The position numbers were made by a program, and so were the translations under genes. A stretch of DNA of 64,000 nucleotides from Pseudanabaena yagii GIHE-NHR1 (GTDB taxonomy: Bacteria; Cyanobacteriota; Cyanobacteriia; Pseudanabaenales; Pseudanabaenaceae), in the NCBI RefSeq assembly GCF_012863495.1, contig NZ_JAAVJL010000001.1, forward strand, positions 1,736,001 through 1,800,000, in the 5' to 3' direction. Of the stretch, positions 8,300-15,522 are shown one piece after another. Each line of letters starts with the position of its first letter. Positions within the stretch are counted from its first letter, which is position 1. Under the pieces are notes generated by a model. The model made no database searches. It had not been told where the DNA came from and saw only the letters and a program-made list of their open reading frames with translations.

Positions 8300-8679
8300 A
8301 ATTATTGCTGGATACCCACACCTTCATATGGTGGCATAGCGAGCCAGAATGTATTACTCAAAACACCCTGAGCTTACTTCAAGATCCCGACCATGAAGTA
8401 ATGCTTAGCGTAGTCAGTTTATGGGAAATGCAAATCAAAATTCAGTTAGGTAAACTTACTCTCAGAGACGATCTAGAAGTTATGGTAAAGATTCAGCAGG
8501 AGCGAAATAATATTAGTCTGATATCTGTAACATTTTCTCACGTTCTAGAATTAAAGACTTTACCTTTGCACCATAAAGATCCCTTTGATAGAATTCTCAT
8601 AGCTCAGACTAAAGTTGAAAATGCAACATTAATCAGTCGAGACTTAGTTTTTAAAAATTATGAATGTTCTTTGATTTAG
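8296..8679 (+). CDS. vapC: VapC-like PIN-domain ribonuclease toxin
   Basis: 127 residues. The PIN acidic residues are visible: D6 in KLLLDTHTFIWW, the glutamate in VSLWEMQIK, the aspartates in HHKDPFDRILIAQ and the final LISRD. VapC toxins cleave tRNA or rRNA when not bound by VapB. It is coupled to the antitoxin by a 4-base overlap. The related VapC at 12433-12828 shares SLWE, GKL, LP.HH.DPFDR and LIAQ, so the two belong to the same PIN subfamily. Confidence 0.9.
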   Translation: MKLLLDTHTFIWWHSEPECITQNTLSLLQDPDHEVMLSVVSLWEMQIKIQLGKLTLRDDLEVMVKIQQERNNISLISVTFSHVLELKTLPLHHKDPFDRILIAQTKVENATLISRDLVFKNYECSLI

Positions 8680-8680
8680 T

Positions 8681-8719
8681 GATTGCTATAACTCGTGATG
8701 ATAGATTTTAGGCGATCGC
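8681..8719 (+). repeat. separator repeat, copy 3 (shortened)
   Basis: GATTGCTATAACTCGTGATG and the following GATAGATTTTA-GGCGATCGC match the core and right end of copies 1 and 2, but the left GCGATCGC is degraded. It starts right after the vapC stop. Confidence 0.5.
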
Positions 8720-8811
8720 CCCACAAGATGCGATCAGATCCTTTAAACTGGAATAGCTCTCAGATTTTCTGTCTAAATCTTGAAAATCATTTCCAAATAT
8801 TTCCAAAGCTA

Positions 8812-9252
8812 ATGTCAAGCCCGACCCATTTACCTGAAGCCATCGATCGCATTGTCCAGCGATTTCAGAGGCTCTCCGATCCAAAGCTACGTTATGAGCA
8901 ATTGATTTTATACGGGAAGAAACTCGAAGCATTTCCCGAAACTCTCAAAACCCCTGAAAACAAAGTGCAGGGCTGTGTATCACAGGTATATGTGGTAGCG
9001 AAACTAGATAGCAACGAGCGAGTCGTATTTGCAGGGGACTCGGATGCGTTGATTAGTAAAGGATTTGTCGGTTTGCTCTCGGTCTGTATGGGCGGCTTAA
9101 CCCAAAAGGAAATTGAGTTGCTCACCCCCGATTTTATTAAAGACACAGGTTTAGTCGCTAGCCTCACGCCATCTCGCGCCAATGGCTTTTATAACGTCTT
9201 CAAAAAAATGCAACAACAGGCGATCGAAATTGAATTACCCAGTGTTCGCTAA
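8812..9252 (+). CDS. sufE: SufE family sulfur-acceptor protein
   Basis: SufE accepts persulfide sulfur from the cysteine desulfurase SufS for Fe-S cluster assembly. 146 residues from the ATG at 8812, which gives the usual N-terminus (PEAIDRIVQRFQRLSDPKLR); the longer frame from 8695 crosses the repeat. The catalytic cysteine is C55 in VQGCVSQVYV, the family hallmark; GFVGLLSVCMGGLT and SRANGFYNVFKKM follow. It is a single gene ending at a strong bidirectional terminator. The suf genes proper are not nearby. Confidence 0.93.
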   Translation: MSSPTHLPEAIDRIVQRFQRLSDPKLRYEQLILYGKKLEAFPETLKTPENKVQGCVSQVYVVAKLDSNERVVFAGDSDALISKGFVGLLSVCMGGLTQKEIELLTPDFIKDTGLVASLTPSRANGFYNVFKKMQQQAIEIELPSVR

Positions 9253-9285
9253 ATAAAAAGCCTCGCAAAGCGAGGCTTTTTATTT
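9251..9285. terminator. bidirectional terminator between sufE and the dehydrogenase gene
   Basis: AAAGCCTCGC / GCGAGGCTTT hairpin with an AAA loop, with symmetric AAATAA and TTATTT flanks. It separates two convergent genes and works on both strands. Confidence 0.88.
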
Positions 9286-10390
9286 AAACGGTGGCGGTAA
9301 TTGGACTGGTAGTAGAAACCATTGCCGCCAGAACTTGGCTTGGGGAAACGGTAAAGGGTAAGCGATGAATATCGGAATTTGGCTGACAGGCGATCGCGGC
9401 AATATGTTCTAATTCGGCAAGGGTGACTTGACTTAAGCCAAGATCGGCAAGGGTAGTCGGTAAGCCAATCTCTTGATAAAACTTCAGCAATTGATGACGC
9501 GACGAAGCAGCGAGTTGATTGCCTTGAAATTCCTCTAGACGCAATTGCACCAAAATGCCATAGGCAACCTTTTCGCCATGCAATGTGCCGTGGGTTTGAT
9601 GCAGATGAGTTAACGCATTGTGAACTGCATGGGCGGCGACAGTACGACAATTTGCGCCACCGATCCCACCGATCGCTCCCGCCAGACATACCGATGCATC
9701 AACAACTTCGCGCCATGCTTGACTATTGGGATTAGCGATCGCTTCGGCAGACTTTTGAAACAAAATATCACGCAGGATTCTTGCCTCTTGCACGGCGGCA
9801 ATGACCATCGTTTTCTCGCTACTGCCACTACTGACCGAGGACTCGTACCATTTAGCGATCGCATCGCCAATGCCTGAAACAAGGGTGCGCTTAGGAGCCG
9901 TAGCAATTACGTCGTAGTCCACAAACATCATGTCAGGACAGCGATCGAGGGTCACGTCATAGTCAAAGGCTCCGTGAGCATCATAGACATTGCTAAGGGC
10001 TGTCCATGCGGCACAGGTTGCGCCCGTGGTCGGCACGGTGACAATCGGTAACTGACATTGATGGGCAACTAATTTCGCTGTATCAAGGACTTTGCCGCCA
10101 CCAATACCCACAATTACATGGGGATTTTCTTGCTGCACGAGGCGACGCAGCATCGCTAAATTTTCATCACTACAATCGGCGATCGCTGGTGCATAAATAA
10201 TTTCGCGATCGGTATTATGAAAATAGCTTGCAGTAACTTGACCTGCGGTTTCCCCAGCAATGACTAGAGCTTTATTCCCATAGCGTGACAAATATTTCGG
10301 GAGTTGCGATAAAATCCCGTTTCCCCGTAAAAGTTGGGCTGGTGCGATCGCCAAAATCGGTAATGCTTCCACCGTAAGTGTGTCTGACAT
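9284..10390 (-). CDS. iron-containing alcohol dehydrogenase / glycerol dehydrogenase family protein
   Basis: 368 residues, cytosolic. The NAD-binding half carries VIVGIGGGKVLDTAK (residues 92-106) and IVTVPTTGATCAAWTAL; the metal-binding half has D176 in SGIGDAIAKWYE, H254/H257 in VAAHAVHNALTH and H271 in GTLHGEKVAYG, matching the Asp-His-His set of glycerol dehydrogenase. The substrate is uncertain: the group includes glycerol dehydrogenase and glycerol-1-phosphate dehydrogenase relatives. It converges on sufE. No operon partner is visible. Confidence 0.88.
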   Translation of the reverse strand: MSDTLTVEALPILAIAPAQLLRGNGILSQLPKYLSRYGNKALVIAGETAGQVTASYFHNTDREIIYAPAIADCSDENLAMLRRLVQQENPHVIVGIGGGKVLDTAKLVAHQCQLPIVTVPTTGATCAAWTALSNVYDAHGAFDYDVTLDRCPDMMFVDYDVIATAPKRTLVSGIGDAIAKWYESSVSSGSSEKTMVIAAVQEARILRDILFQKSAEAIANPNSQAWREVVDASVCLAGAIGGIGGANCRTVAAHAVHNALTHLHQTHGTLHGEKVAYGILVQLRLEEFQGNQLAASSRHQLLKFYQEIGLPTTLADLGLSQVTLAELEHIAAIACQPNSDIHRLPFTVSPSQVLAAMVSTTSPITATV

Positions 10391-10502
10391 CAGGTTAAGA
10401 CTTGGTAAACATAAGCTCTATTCTATCTCTTCTGCTTCTAAATCTGCCAATTCTGCCGTGCAAAGATAGGCGGCATATCCATTTCAACGATAAAATCGGT
10501 CA

Positions 10503-11363
10503 ATGTTTGACAATATTTGCAAATACCTTGCTGAAACCTACTCTAGTGACATTGCCTCATGGTTACTCGGTGAGTCAATTTCACTTACCCAAGTACAACC
10601 TCAAGAGTTAGCGGTTGAGCCAATTCGTGCGGATAGTTTGATTTTGCTGGAAGCTGAAGGTCTGCTATTGCATTTGGAGTTTCAAACCAAAGCTGACCCG
10701 CAAATTCCGTTTCGGATGCTGGACTATTGGGTACGTGGCAAAAGGCGTTTTCCCGATAAAAAGATCCGCCAATTCGTGATTTATCTAAGAGAGACAAGCT
10801 CAAATTTAGTTTTTCAGCAAGCGTTTCAAGATGACTCTACCTACCACAGGTTTGGAGTCATCCGCCTGTGGGAACAACCTGTTGGCAAATTTTTAGAATA
10901 TGTAGGAATGTTGCCGTTTGCTATACTTGTAGGGCAAGGTGATAAAGAACGCTTGTTACAAGGTATTGCCGAAAAAATTGATCACATTGATGATTTAAAT
11001 ACTCGTGAAACCATCTCAGCAGCAACTTATGTCTTAGCTGGTATGGTTTTGGAGGAAAATATAATTAAGCAAATTTTAAGGAGAGATATCATGCAGGAGT
11101 CTGTAACATATCAAGCAATTCTTCGTGAGGGTCGCCAAGAAGGGCTTAAAGAGGGGCTTAAAGAGGGTGAAATTATAGGACGCAAGCAAGGTTTGTTGAC
11201 TATTATTTTACGATTGCTGACGCGCAAGTTTGGGACTTTGCCACCAAAGTTGCATACAAGGATTGCAAGGCTACAGATTCCCCGTTTAGAGAGTCTTGCG
11301 GAGGCGATTTTGGATTTTGAGAGTGTTGCTGATTTGGAACTTTGGTTGAACAAGAAGAAGTAG
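10503..11363 (+). CDS. Rpn/PD-(D/E)XK-type nuclease-transposase family protein with DUF4351 tail
   Basis: 286 residues. The N-terminal half (ADSLILLEAEGLLLHLEFQT, RMLDYWVRGKRRF, VIYLRE) follows the recombination-promoting nuclease (Rpn/PDDEXK_2) pattern common in cyanobacteria; the acidic strand D..LLHLEFQ carries glutamine where the family's ExK lysine would stand, so catalytic capacity is unclear. A charged EGRQEGLKEGLKEGEIIGRK linker with two EGLK units joins it to a C-terminal DUF4351-like segment (ILRLLTRKFGTLPPKL, IPRLESLAEAILDFESVADL). No neighbour explains its role. Confidence 0.75.
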   Translation: MFDNICKYLAETYSSDIASWLLGESISLTQVQPQELAVEPIRADSLILLEAEGLLLHLEFQTKADPQIPFRMLDYWVRGKRRFPDKKIRQFVIYLRETSSNLVFQQAFQDDSTYHRFGVIRLWEQPVGKFLEYVGMLPFAILVGQGDKERLLQGIAEKIDHIDDLNTRETISAATYVLAGMVLEENIIKQILRRDIMQESVTYQAILREGRQEGLKEGLKEGEIIGRKQGLLTIILRLLTRKFGTLPPKLHTRIARLQIPRLESLAEAILDFESVADLELWLNKKK

Positions 11364-11391
11364 CTGCTTGTTGCTTTCTTATCCAATTGAC

Positions 11392-11763
11392 CTAATTTCT
11401 AAAAGGAATTGATTCAACCATTGCATTTTGTTTTTTTGCGGAGACTAGTTTACGGATGCGAGGTGATTGTAGTCTTAGCACCATGTCGTCTTCGGGTATG
11501 CCTCTAGCAATGAGTTCTTGATCGACAGATATTTCAGTAGAGTTATGTTGTAGCCAAACTTTGTTATCAATGATGTCAATCCGCATGGGACAGCCATAAA
11601 TTCGTCGAGCGTCTTGCCAGCCAATATGAACTAATAAGTAGCGATCGCGCTTTTCATCAAATACTAATTCAGCCGTGACGTTTTCGTTAGGTGAGACGCT
11701 TTCTTGGGCATATTCTTCGAGAAATGTACGCACAATTTGGCGATAACGTTCTAATCGATCCAT
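11392..11763 (-). CDS. XisI-like protein without an adjacent XisH
   Basis: 123 residues. It aligns by eye with the XisI at 27411-27746: (M)(D/E)(R/K)L..YR.I...L, LVFDE..D.YLL...GW, RI.GC...IDIIDNKVWLQ, and ELIARGIP..DMVL. XisI was described as a control factor for excision of the fdxN element in Nostoc, but such genes are abundant in genomes with no such element. Unusually, the conserved tail of the other copy (VRPYTGYAIA) is replaced by a different, longer end (IRKLVSAKKQNAMVESIPFRN broken into two parts here), and no XisH lies beside it. It follows a MazF gene by 23 bases on the same strand. Confidence 0.75.
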   Translation of the reverse strand: MDRLERYRQIVRTFLEEYAQESVSPNENVTAELVFDEKRDRYLLVHIGWQDARRIYGCPMRIDIIDNKVWLQHNSTEISVDQELIARGIPEDDMVLRLQSPRIRKLVSAKKQNAMVESIPFRN

Positions 11764-11786
11764 TGTTCTATTTCCTCTTTTTCTGT

Positions 11787-12125
11787 TTAGCTGATGATAA
11801 CGCTAAAAGTTTGGACAACTAAATCAACAAAATCTTTGGGCAAAATTTCTCCAGTTGTTTTCCACCAGCGCTGATTGAGATCGAGGGTTCTTATTTGTTC
11901 GGCAATAACCGAACCCTGAATTTTAAAACCTTCGGGAATAGGGATCATCATTTTGATTTCAGGTTTAATCGTGCTGGTAATGGGATGAACGATTACTATT
12001 CCCTGACGTTTTTGATTGTATTGCGTGTGGCTGATTACTAAACATGGACGAGCGTTTCCTGCCTGTTCTCTTCCTTGGGTTGGGTTAAGATTAATTCTGA
12101 TAATTTCACCTCTTTGGATATTCAT
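11787..12125 (-). CDS. MazF/PemK-like toxin paired with a non-MazE antitoxin
   Basis: 112 residues with MazF hallmarks: IQRGEIIRINLNPTQGREQ, ARPCLVISHTQYN, IVHPITS and GSVIAEQIRTLDLNQR. Predicted mRNA interferase. Its start overlaps the stop of the upstream gene as ATGA. The partner is not of MazE type, so this is a mixed toxin-antitoxin pairing. Confidence 0.85.
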   Translation of the reverse strand: MNIQRGEIIRINLNPTQGREQAGNARPCLVISHTQYNQKRQGIVIVHPITSTIKPEIKMMIPIPEGFKIQGSVIAEQIRTLDLNQRWWKTTGEILPKDFVDLVVQTFSVIIS

Positions 12126-12394
12126 AGAAGTTCGCGCCCTAGTGGTTCACTTTCAGCAAATTCCGTTACATCGTCAGGATATGTAAAGTTATTGGGAATA
12201 GTGGATATTAGGTCATTAAGGGTTAGTTTTTGATGCTGTGCGTTGATATCTGAGCTTTTGACCGCTATATTGGGAGAACTTGTAACTGGGGCGTATGTTT
12301 GTTGTAAGAAGGCGATAAAGTTAAGGGCTTGGCGCTGGGCTTCGATGGGTAATGACTCGAAGGCTTTGAATAGTTCTTGTTGTGTCATATTCAT
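12122..12394 (-). CDS. putative antitoxin (DUF2281-like) for the MazF toxin
   Basis: 90 residues. The N-terminus (MTQQELFKAFESLPIEAQRQ ALNFIAFLQQ) is the helix pattern of DUF2281-like antitoxins, usually met with VapC, and the C-terminal NDLISTIPNNFTYPDDVTEF has the acidic tail expected for toxin wrapping. It overlaps the mazF start by four bases. There may be two starts (MNMTQQ): either ATG is plausible. Confidence 0.65.
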   Translation of the reverse strand: MNMTQQELFKAFESLPIEAQRQALNFIAFLQQTYAPVTSSPNIAVKSSDINAQHQKLTLNDLISTIPNNFTYPDDVTEFAESEPLGRELL

Positions 12395-12432
12395 GAGTTA
12401 ATCTTAATTCTACCTATCATATTTTATCTGTT

Positions 12433-12828
12433 TTACTTCTGCCCAAATACATTTACCTGATATTGACAAAAGATGTGATCTTCTGAAACTAAGGTTAAAG
12501 TTTCTGATTTTGCCTGAGCAATTAATAGACGATCAAATGGATCTCGATGGTGAAACGGTAGGTTTTGTAGTGTTAGTAAGTGTGCAATATCAATTGGTAA
12601 AATCTTGATTCCGCTAGGCAACACAAAATCACAGATAATTTTTTCTAGTGGAGTTTCTAATTGGAGTTTACCAAGGCTGGTTTTGATCGCAATTTCCCAT
12701 AAGCTCACTATGCTGATATACAGACTATTGGTTTCATCTTCTATTACCTGTCTGACTCTAGGGCTAAGGTTTTGATTGCCTTCTAACAACCAAATCAAAA
12801 TATGAGTATCCAGTAATAATTTCATCAC
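12433..12828 (-). CDS. vapC: VapC-like PIN-domain toxin (second vapBC)
   Basis: 131 residues. D7 in KLLLDTHILIWLLEG, the glutamate in SLWEIAIKTSLGKL, the aspartates in HHRDPFDRLLIAQ, and LVSED form the PIN acid cluster. It is the nearest relative in the window of the VapC at 8296-8679 but differs at many positions. Its start overlaps the antitoxin stop by four bases. Confidence 0.9.
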   Translation of the reverse strand: MMKLLLDTHILIWLLEGNQNLSPRVRQVIEDETNSLYISIVSLWEIAIKTSLGKLQLETPLEKIICDFVLPSGIKILPIDIAHLLTLQNLPFHHRDPFDRLLIAQAKSETLTLVSEDHIFCQYQVNVFGQK

Positions 12829-13082
12829 ATATGCTCAGCAAAATCAGCAAGGGGAGCATCGAAATCTGGAGCCATTTTTATTTTGTCTTTCATACAGCCA
12901 AAAAGATCTTTACGGCTTAATGTTGGGATTGTAGTGGTTTTATCGGTAGATATTTGATTAGATATTTCATTGAGGTGTGGTGGTTGCTGCCAAATATTTA
13001 TCAGATGTGAAACTAGTTGTAGTTGCTCTTGGGGGTTAAGTTGCGTCGCGTCGGCTAAAACTTTAGTTAATAAGGGACTCAT
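12825..13082 (-). CDS. VapB-like antitoxin (second vapBC)
   Basis: 85 residues. The N-terminal helices LLTKVLADATQLNPQEQLQL parallel the antitoxin at 8075-8299, and the tail FDAPLADFAEHM is acidic. The start codon has a strong GGAGGT site; a 12-bp motif repeated 35 bp apart (13091-13137) lies immediately upstream. It sits 59 bp downstream of the CHAT-TPR gene on the same strand. Confidence 0.72.
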   Translation of the reverse strand: MSPLLTKVLADATQLNPQEQLQLVSHLINIWQQPPHLNEISNQISTDKTTTIPTLSRKDLFGCMKDKIKMAPDFDAPLADFAEHM

Positions 13083-13090
13083 AATTTACC

Positions 13091-13137
13091 TCCATCGCCT
13101 CATTGCTTTGGTCTTAACATTGTATTCCATCGCCTCA
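13091..13137 (-). promoter_or_regulatory. 12-bp direct repeat upstream of vapB, candidate operator
   Basis: TCCATCGCCTCA occurs at 13091-13102 and 13126-13137; the copy nearer the gene overlaps the ribosome-binding site. The position suits autoregulation by VapBC; no binding evidence. Confidence 0.3.
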
Positions 13138-13141
13138 GTCA

Positions 13142-15241
13142 TCATCCTAGTTCTCTAATTCTATTTTGCACATCGTCATAATCTGATGCTCTACCCTGCT
13201 GTTGATAGAGTTCCGAGGCTTTCCGAAAATCCACTAATGCATTTCGTCCCTCACCTATCTGTTGATATGCATTTCCTCGGTTATGGTAAGCATCCGCAAG
13301 ACTTCTCGCATCCCAAAAAGAATTAAATCGAATTGCTTGGTTAAAGTCGGCTATAGCTTTTTGAGTATCTCCTAAGCTTGCCATAACTATTCCGCGATCG
13401 CAGTACGATTCAGAGTCATTGTATTCAAGAGAAATAGCTTTTGTAAAAGCAGCAATAGCATCTTGTGGACGGCGAAGACCATAAAACAAGATGGCTCCAC
13501 GTGTATGGTATGCGGCGGAATAACTAGGATTAAAGCGAAGGGATTGCTCGACATCAAGCAATGCTTCTTGGCTATTTCCCATTAGATATTTTATCCATGC
13601 TAAACCGTTATATGCATTAGCATTGTCAGGATTGAGGCGAATAGCTTCGTTGTAGTCGGCGATCGCTCCTTGTTTGTCACCTAATACAGACTTCGCTATC
13701 CCGCGATTGCTGTAAGCATCAGCAAGATTAGGATTGAGGCGGATGACTTCGTTGTAATCGGCGATCGCTCCTTGTTTGTCTCCTAAATCATACTTCGCTA
13801 ACCCTCGATTGTAGTAAGCAGTAGCATAATCAGGATTGAGGCGGATTGCTTCGTTGTGATCGGCGATCGCTCCTTGTTTGTCTCCTAAATCATACTTCGC
13901 TAACCCTCGATTGGAGTAAGCAGCAGCAAGATTAGGATTGAGGCGGATTGCTTCGTTGTGATCGGCGATCGCACCTTGTTTGTCGCCTAATTCATACTTC
14001 GCTACCCCGCGATTGTTGTAAGGATCAGCATCACTAGGATTGAAACGGATGGCTTCGTTGTGATCGGCGATCGCTCCTTGTTTGTCTCCTAAATCATACT
14101 TCGCTAACCCTCGATTGTAGTAAGCAGTAGCATAATCAGGATTGAGGCGGATGGCTTCGTTGTGATCGGCGATCGCTCCTTGTTTGTCTCCTAAATCATA
14201 CTTCGCTAACCCTCGATTGGAGTAAGCAGCAACAAGATTAGGATTGAGGTGGATGGCTTCGTTGTAGTCGGCGATCGCACCTTGTTTGTCGCCTAATTCA
14301 TACTTCGCTACCCCGCGATTGGAGTAAGCAATAGCATCATTAGGATTGAGGAGGAGTGCCTCGTTGTAGTCAGCGATCGCACCTTGTTTGTCGCCTAATT
14401 CATACTTCTCATAAGCGCCATCGAAGCACTCAGTAGCCGATAAAGAACGCTGTGGGTTTGGCTGAGAAACAGGAATCTGCGGTGGAACGGGAATAGATTG
14501 AGAAAATGATTCACCTTTCTTTCTTAAAACGAGAATTTGAGATGCTTCATTATTGGCAAGATCGAACTCGATCGCCACCTTCCCCCATTCAAAAGCCTTT
14601 TCATAACCCTTCCCCGCCCCGATCGCATCATAAAACCCCTGCGAAAACTTAATTGCCACATTATCCGCCACCTGATCGCGCATCCCAATCGTAAACAGAA
14701 TATTTGCTGATATCGCATTACCCTGCACATCCGAATAACAAGCATTCAAAACCACACATTCCAGATGGTCTTCACAAAGCTGCAACAAATTCGCCAGTGG
14801 TTGCGCGGGAACAAATTTAATTTCATCAGAATTAGTCGAACGCGATCGCACCGCCCCATCATCTGAACGATACAGCGAACCCATTGACTCATCACTTACA
14901 AACAGTAAACCCCTATCCCCAGCACCGTGACCACTAAAATGCAAAACATGAGGCTCCAAATCCAACAAAGCGCGGCGCAACTCTGAAGGTGTCGCCGCCA
15001 GCCGATATTCCACCGCAAAATTATCGCGCTTGCGCGATCGCCTTAATGCCTCTTGGATGGTCTTCACCTCATGGTCTAGCTTTAGAGGTGATGAACCCAA
15101 AGGGTTAGCCGCTACCACTAAAATTCTGACGCGATCGCCCGACTGCTCAAGCCTTTCCGCAATGCCAAGATTGAGGTTTTGGACATTTACCGTTCCGTCT
15201 CGCACATTAATACCAAGTTTTTCGGCTAAAGGATCGGTCAT
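13142..15241 (-). CDS. CHAT-domain (caspase-like) protein with 12 TPR repeats
   Basis: 699 residues. Residues about 37-245 form a CHAT peptidase domain with the caspase-type dyad H105 in VLHFSGHGAGD and C168 in VVLNACYS. A short proline-rich linker leads to about 12 TPR units (pattern AYSNRGLAKYDLGDKQGAIA and following 14 residues). CHAT-TPR proteins act as proteases in immunity and cell-death pathways (the CRISPR-linked Craspase TPR-CHAT is one studied example); here no CRISPR is present, so the trigger is unknown. It is first in a minus-strand series followed by vapBC, antitoxin-mazF and xisI. Several TPRs are nearly identical in DNA. Confidence 0.88.
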   Translation of the reverse strand: MTDPLAEKLGINVRDGTVNVQNLNLGIAERLEQSGDRVRILVVAANPLGSSPLKLDHEVKTIQEALRRSRKRDNFAVEYRLAATPSELRRALLDLEPHVLHFSGHGAGDRGLLFVSDESMGSLYRSDDGAVRSRSTNSDEIKFVPAQPLANLLQLCEDHLECVVLNACYSDVQGNAISANILFTIGMRDQVADNVAIKFSQGFYDAIGAGKGYEKAFEWGKVAIEFDLANNEASQILVLRKKGESFSQSIPVPPQIPVSQPNPQRSLSATECFDGAYEKYELGDKQGAIADYNEALLLNPNDAIAYSNRGVAKYELGDKQGAIADYNEAIHLNPNLVAAYSNRGLAKYDLGDKQGAIADHNEAIRLNPDYATAYYNRGLAKYDLGDKQGAIADHNEAIRFNPSDADPYNNRGVAKYELGDKQGAIADHNEAIRLNPNLAAAYSNRGLAKYDLGDKQGAIADHNEAIRLNPDYATAYYNRGLAKYDLGDKQGAIADYNEVIRLNPNLADAYSNRGIAKSVLGDKQGAIADYNEAIRLNPDNANAYNGLAWIKYLMGNSQEALLDVEQSLRFNPSYSAAYHTRGAILFYGLRRPQDAIAAFTKAISLEYNDSESYCDRGIVMASLGDTQKAIADFNQAIRFNSFWDARSLADAYHNRGNAYQQIGEGRNALVDFRKASELYQQQGRASDYDDVQNRIRELG
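13590..14420. repeat. tandem 102-bp TPR-coding repeats
   Basis: Eight units of 102 bp encode TPR motifs and each carries CGATCGC followed by a CCTTGTTTGTC stretch. Units 3 and 6, and 4 and 7, are close to identical over tens of bases, which points to recent unit duplication or gene conversion within the gene. Confidence 0.8.
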
Positions 15242-15522
15242 AAAAGTAAATATTATCTGACTAAACCAATTATCATCAATTTTTTGATTAATTACAAGGC
15301 TATATAGTTTCCATAAGCAAATCTGCGATCGCCATTACCCCCTCTTTTTGTCATGGCTTCTCTACAATTTAACTTGACTTTTAAACTATTGCGATCGTTG
15401 CTAACCCTTATAGAGAGCGAATCAATACCTCTAAGTTTCTAACTTCAACTAAAAAAGCTTAAAATAAGTTCAGGATGGTTGCTGGCTATACTAATTGATT
15501 GCAAGGATTATGGATAAAAGTC

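Noticed and set aside
13590-14420. Regular repeat array reminiscent of CRISPR
   Set aside because: The 102-bp periodicity is in frame and encodes TPR motifs; there are no unique spacers between short palindromic repeats.
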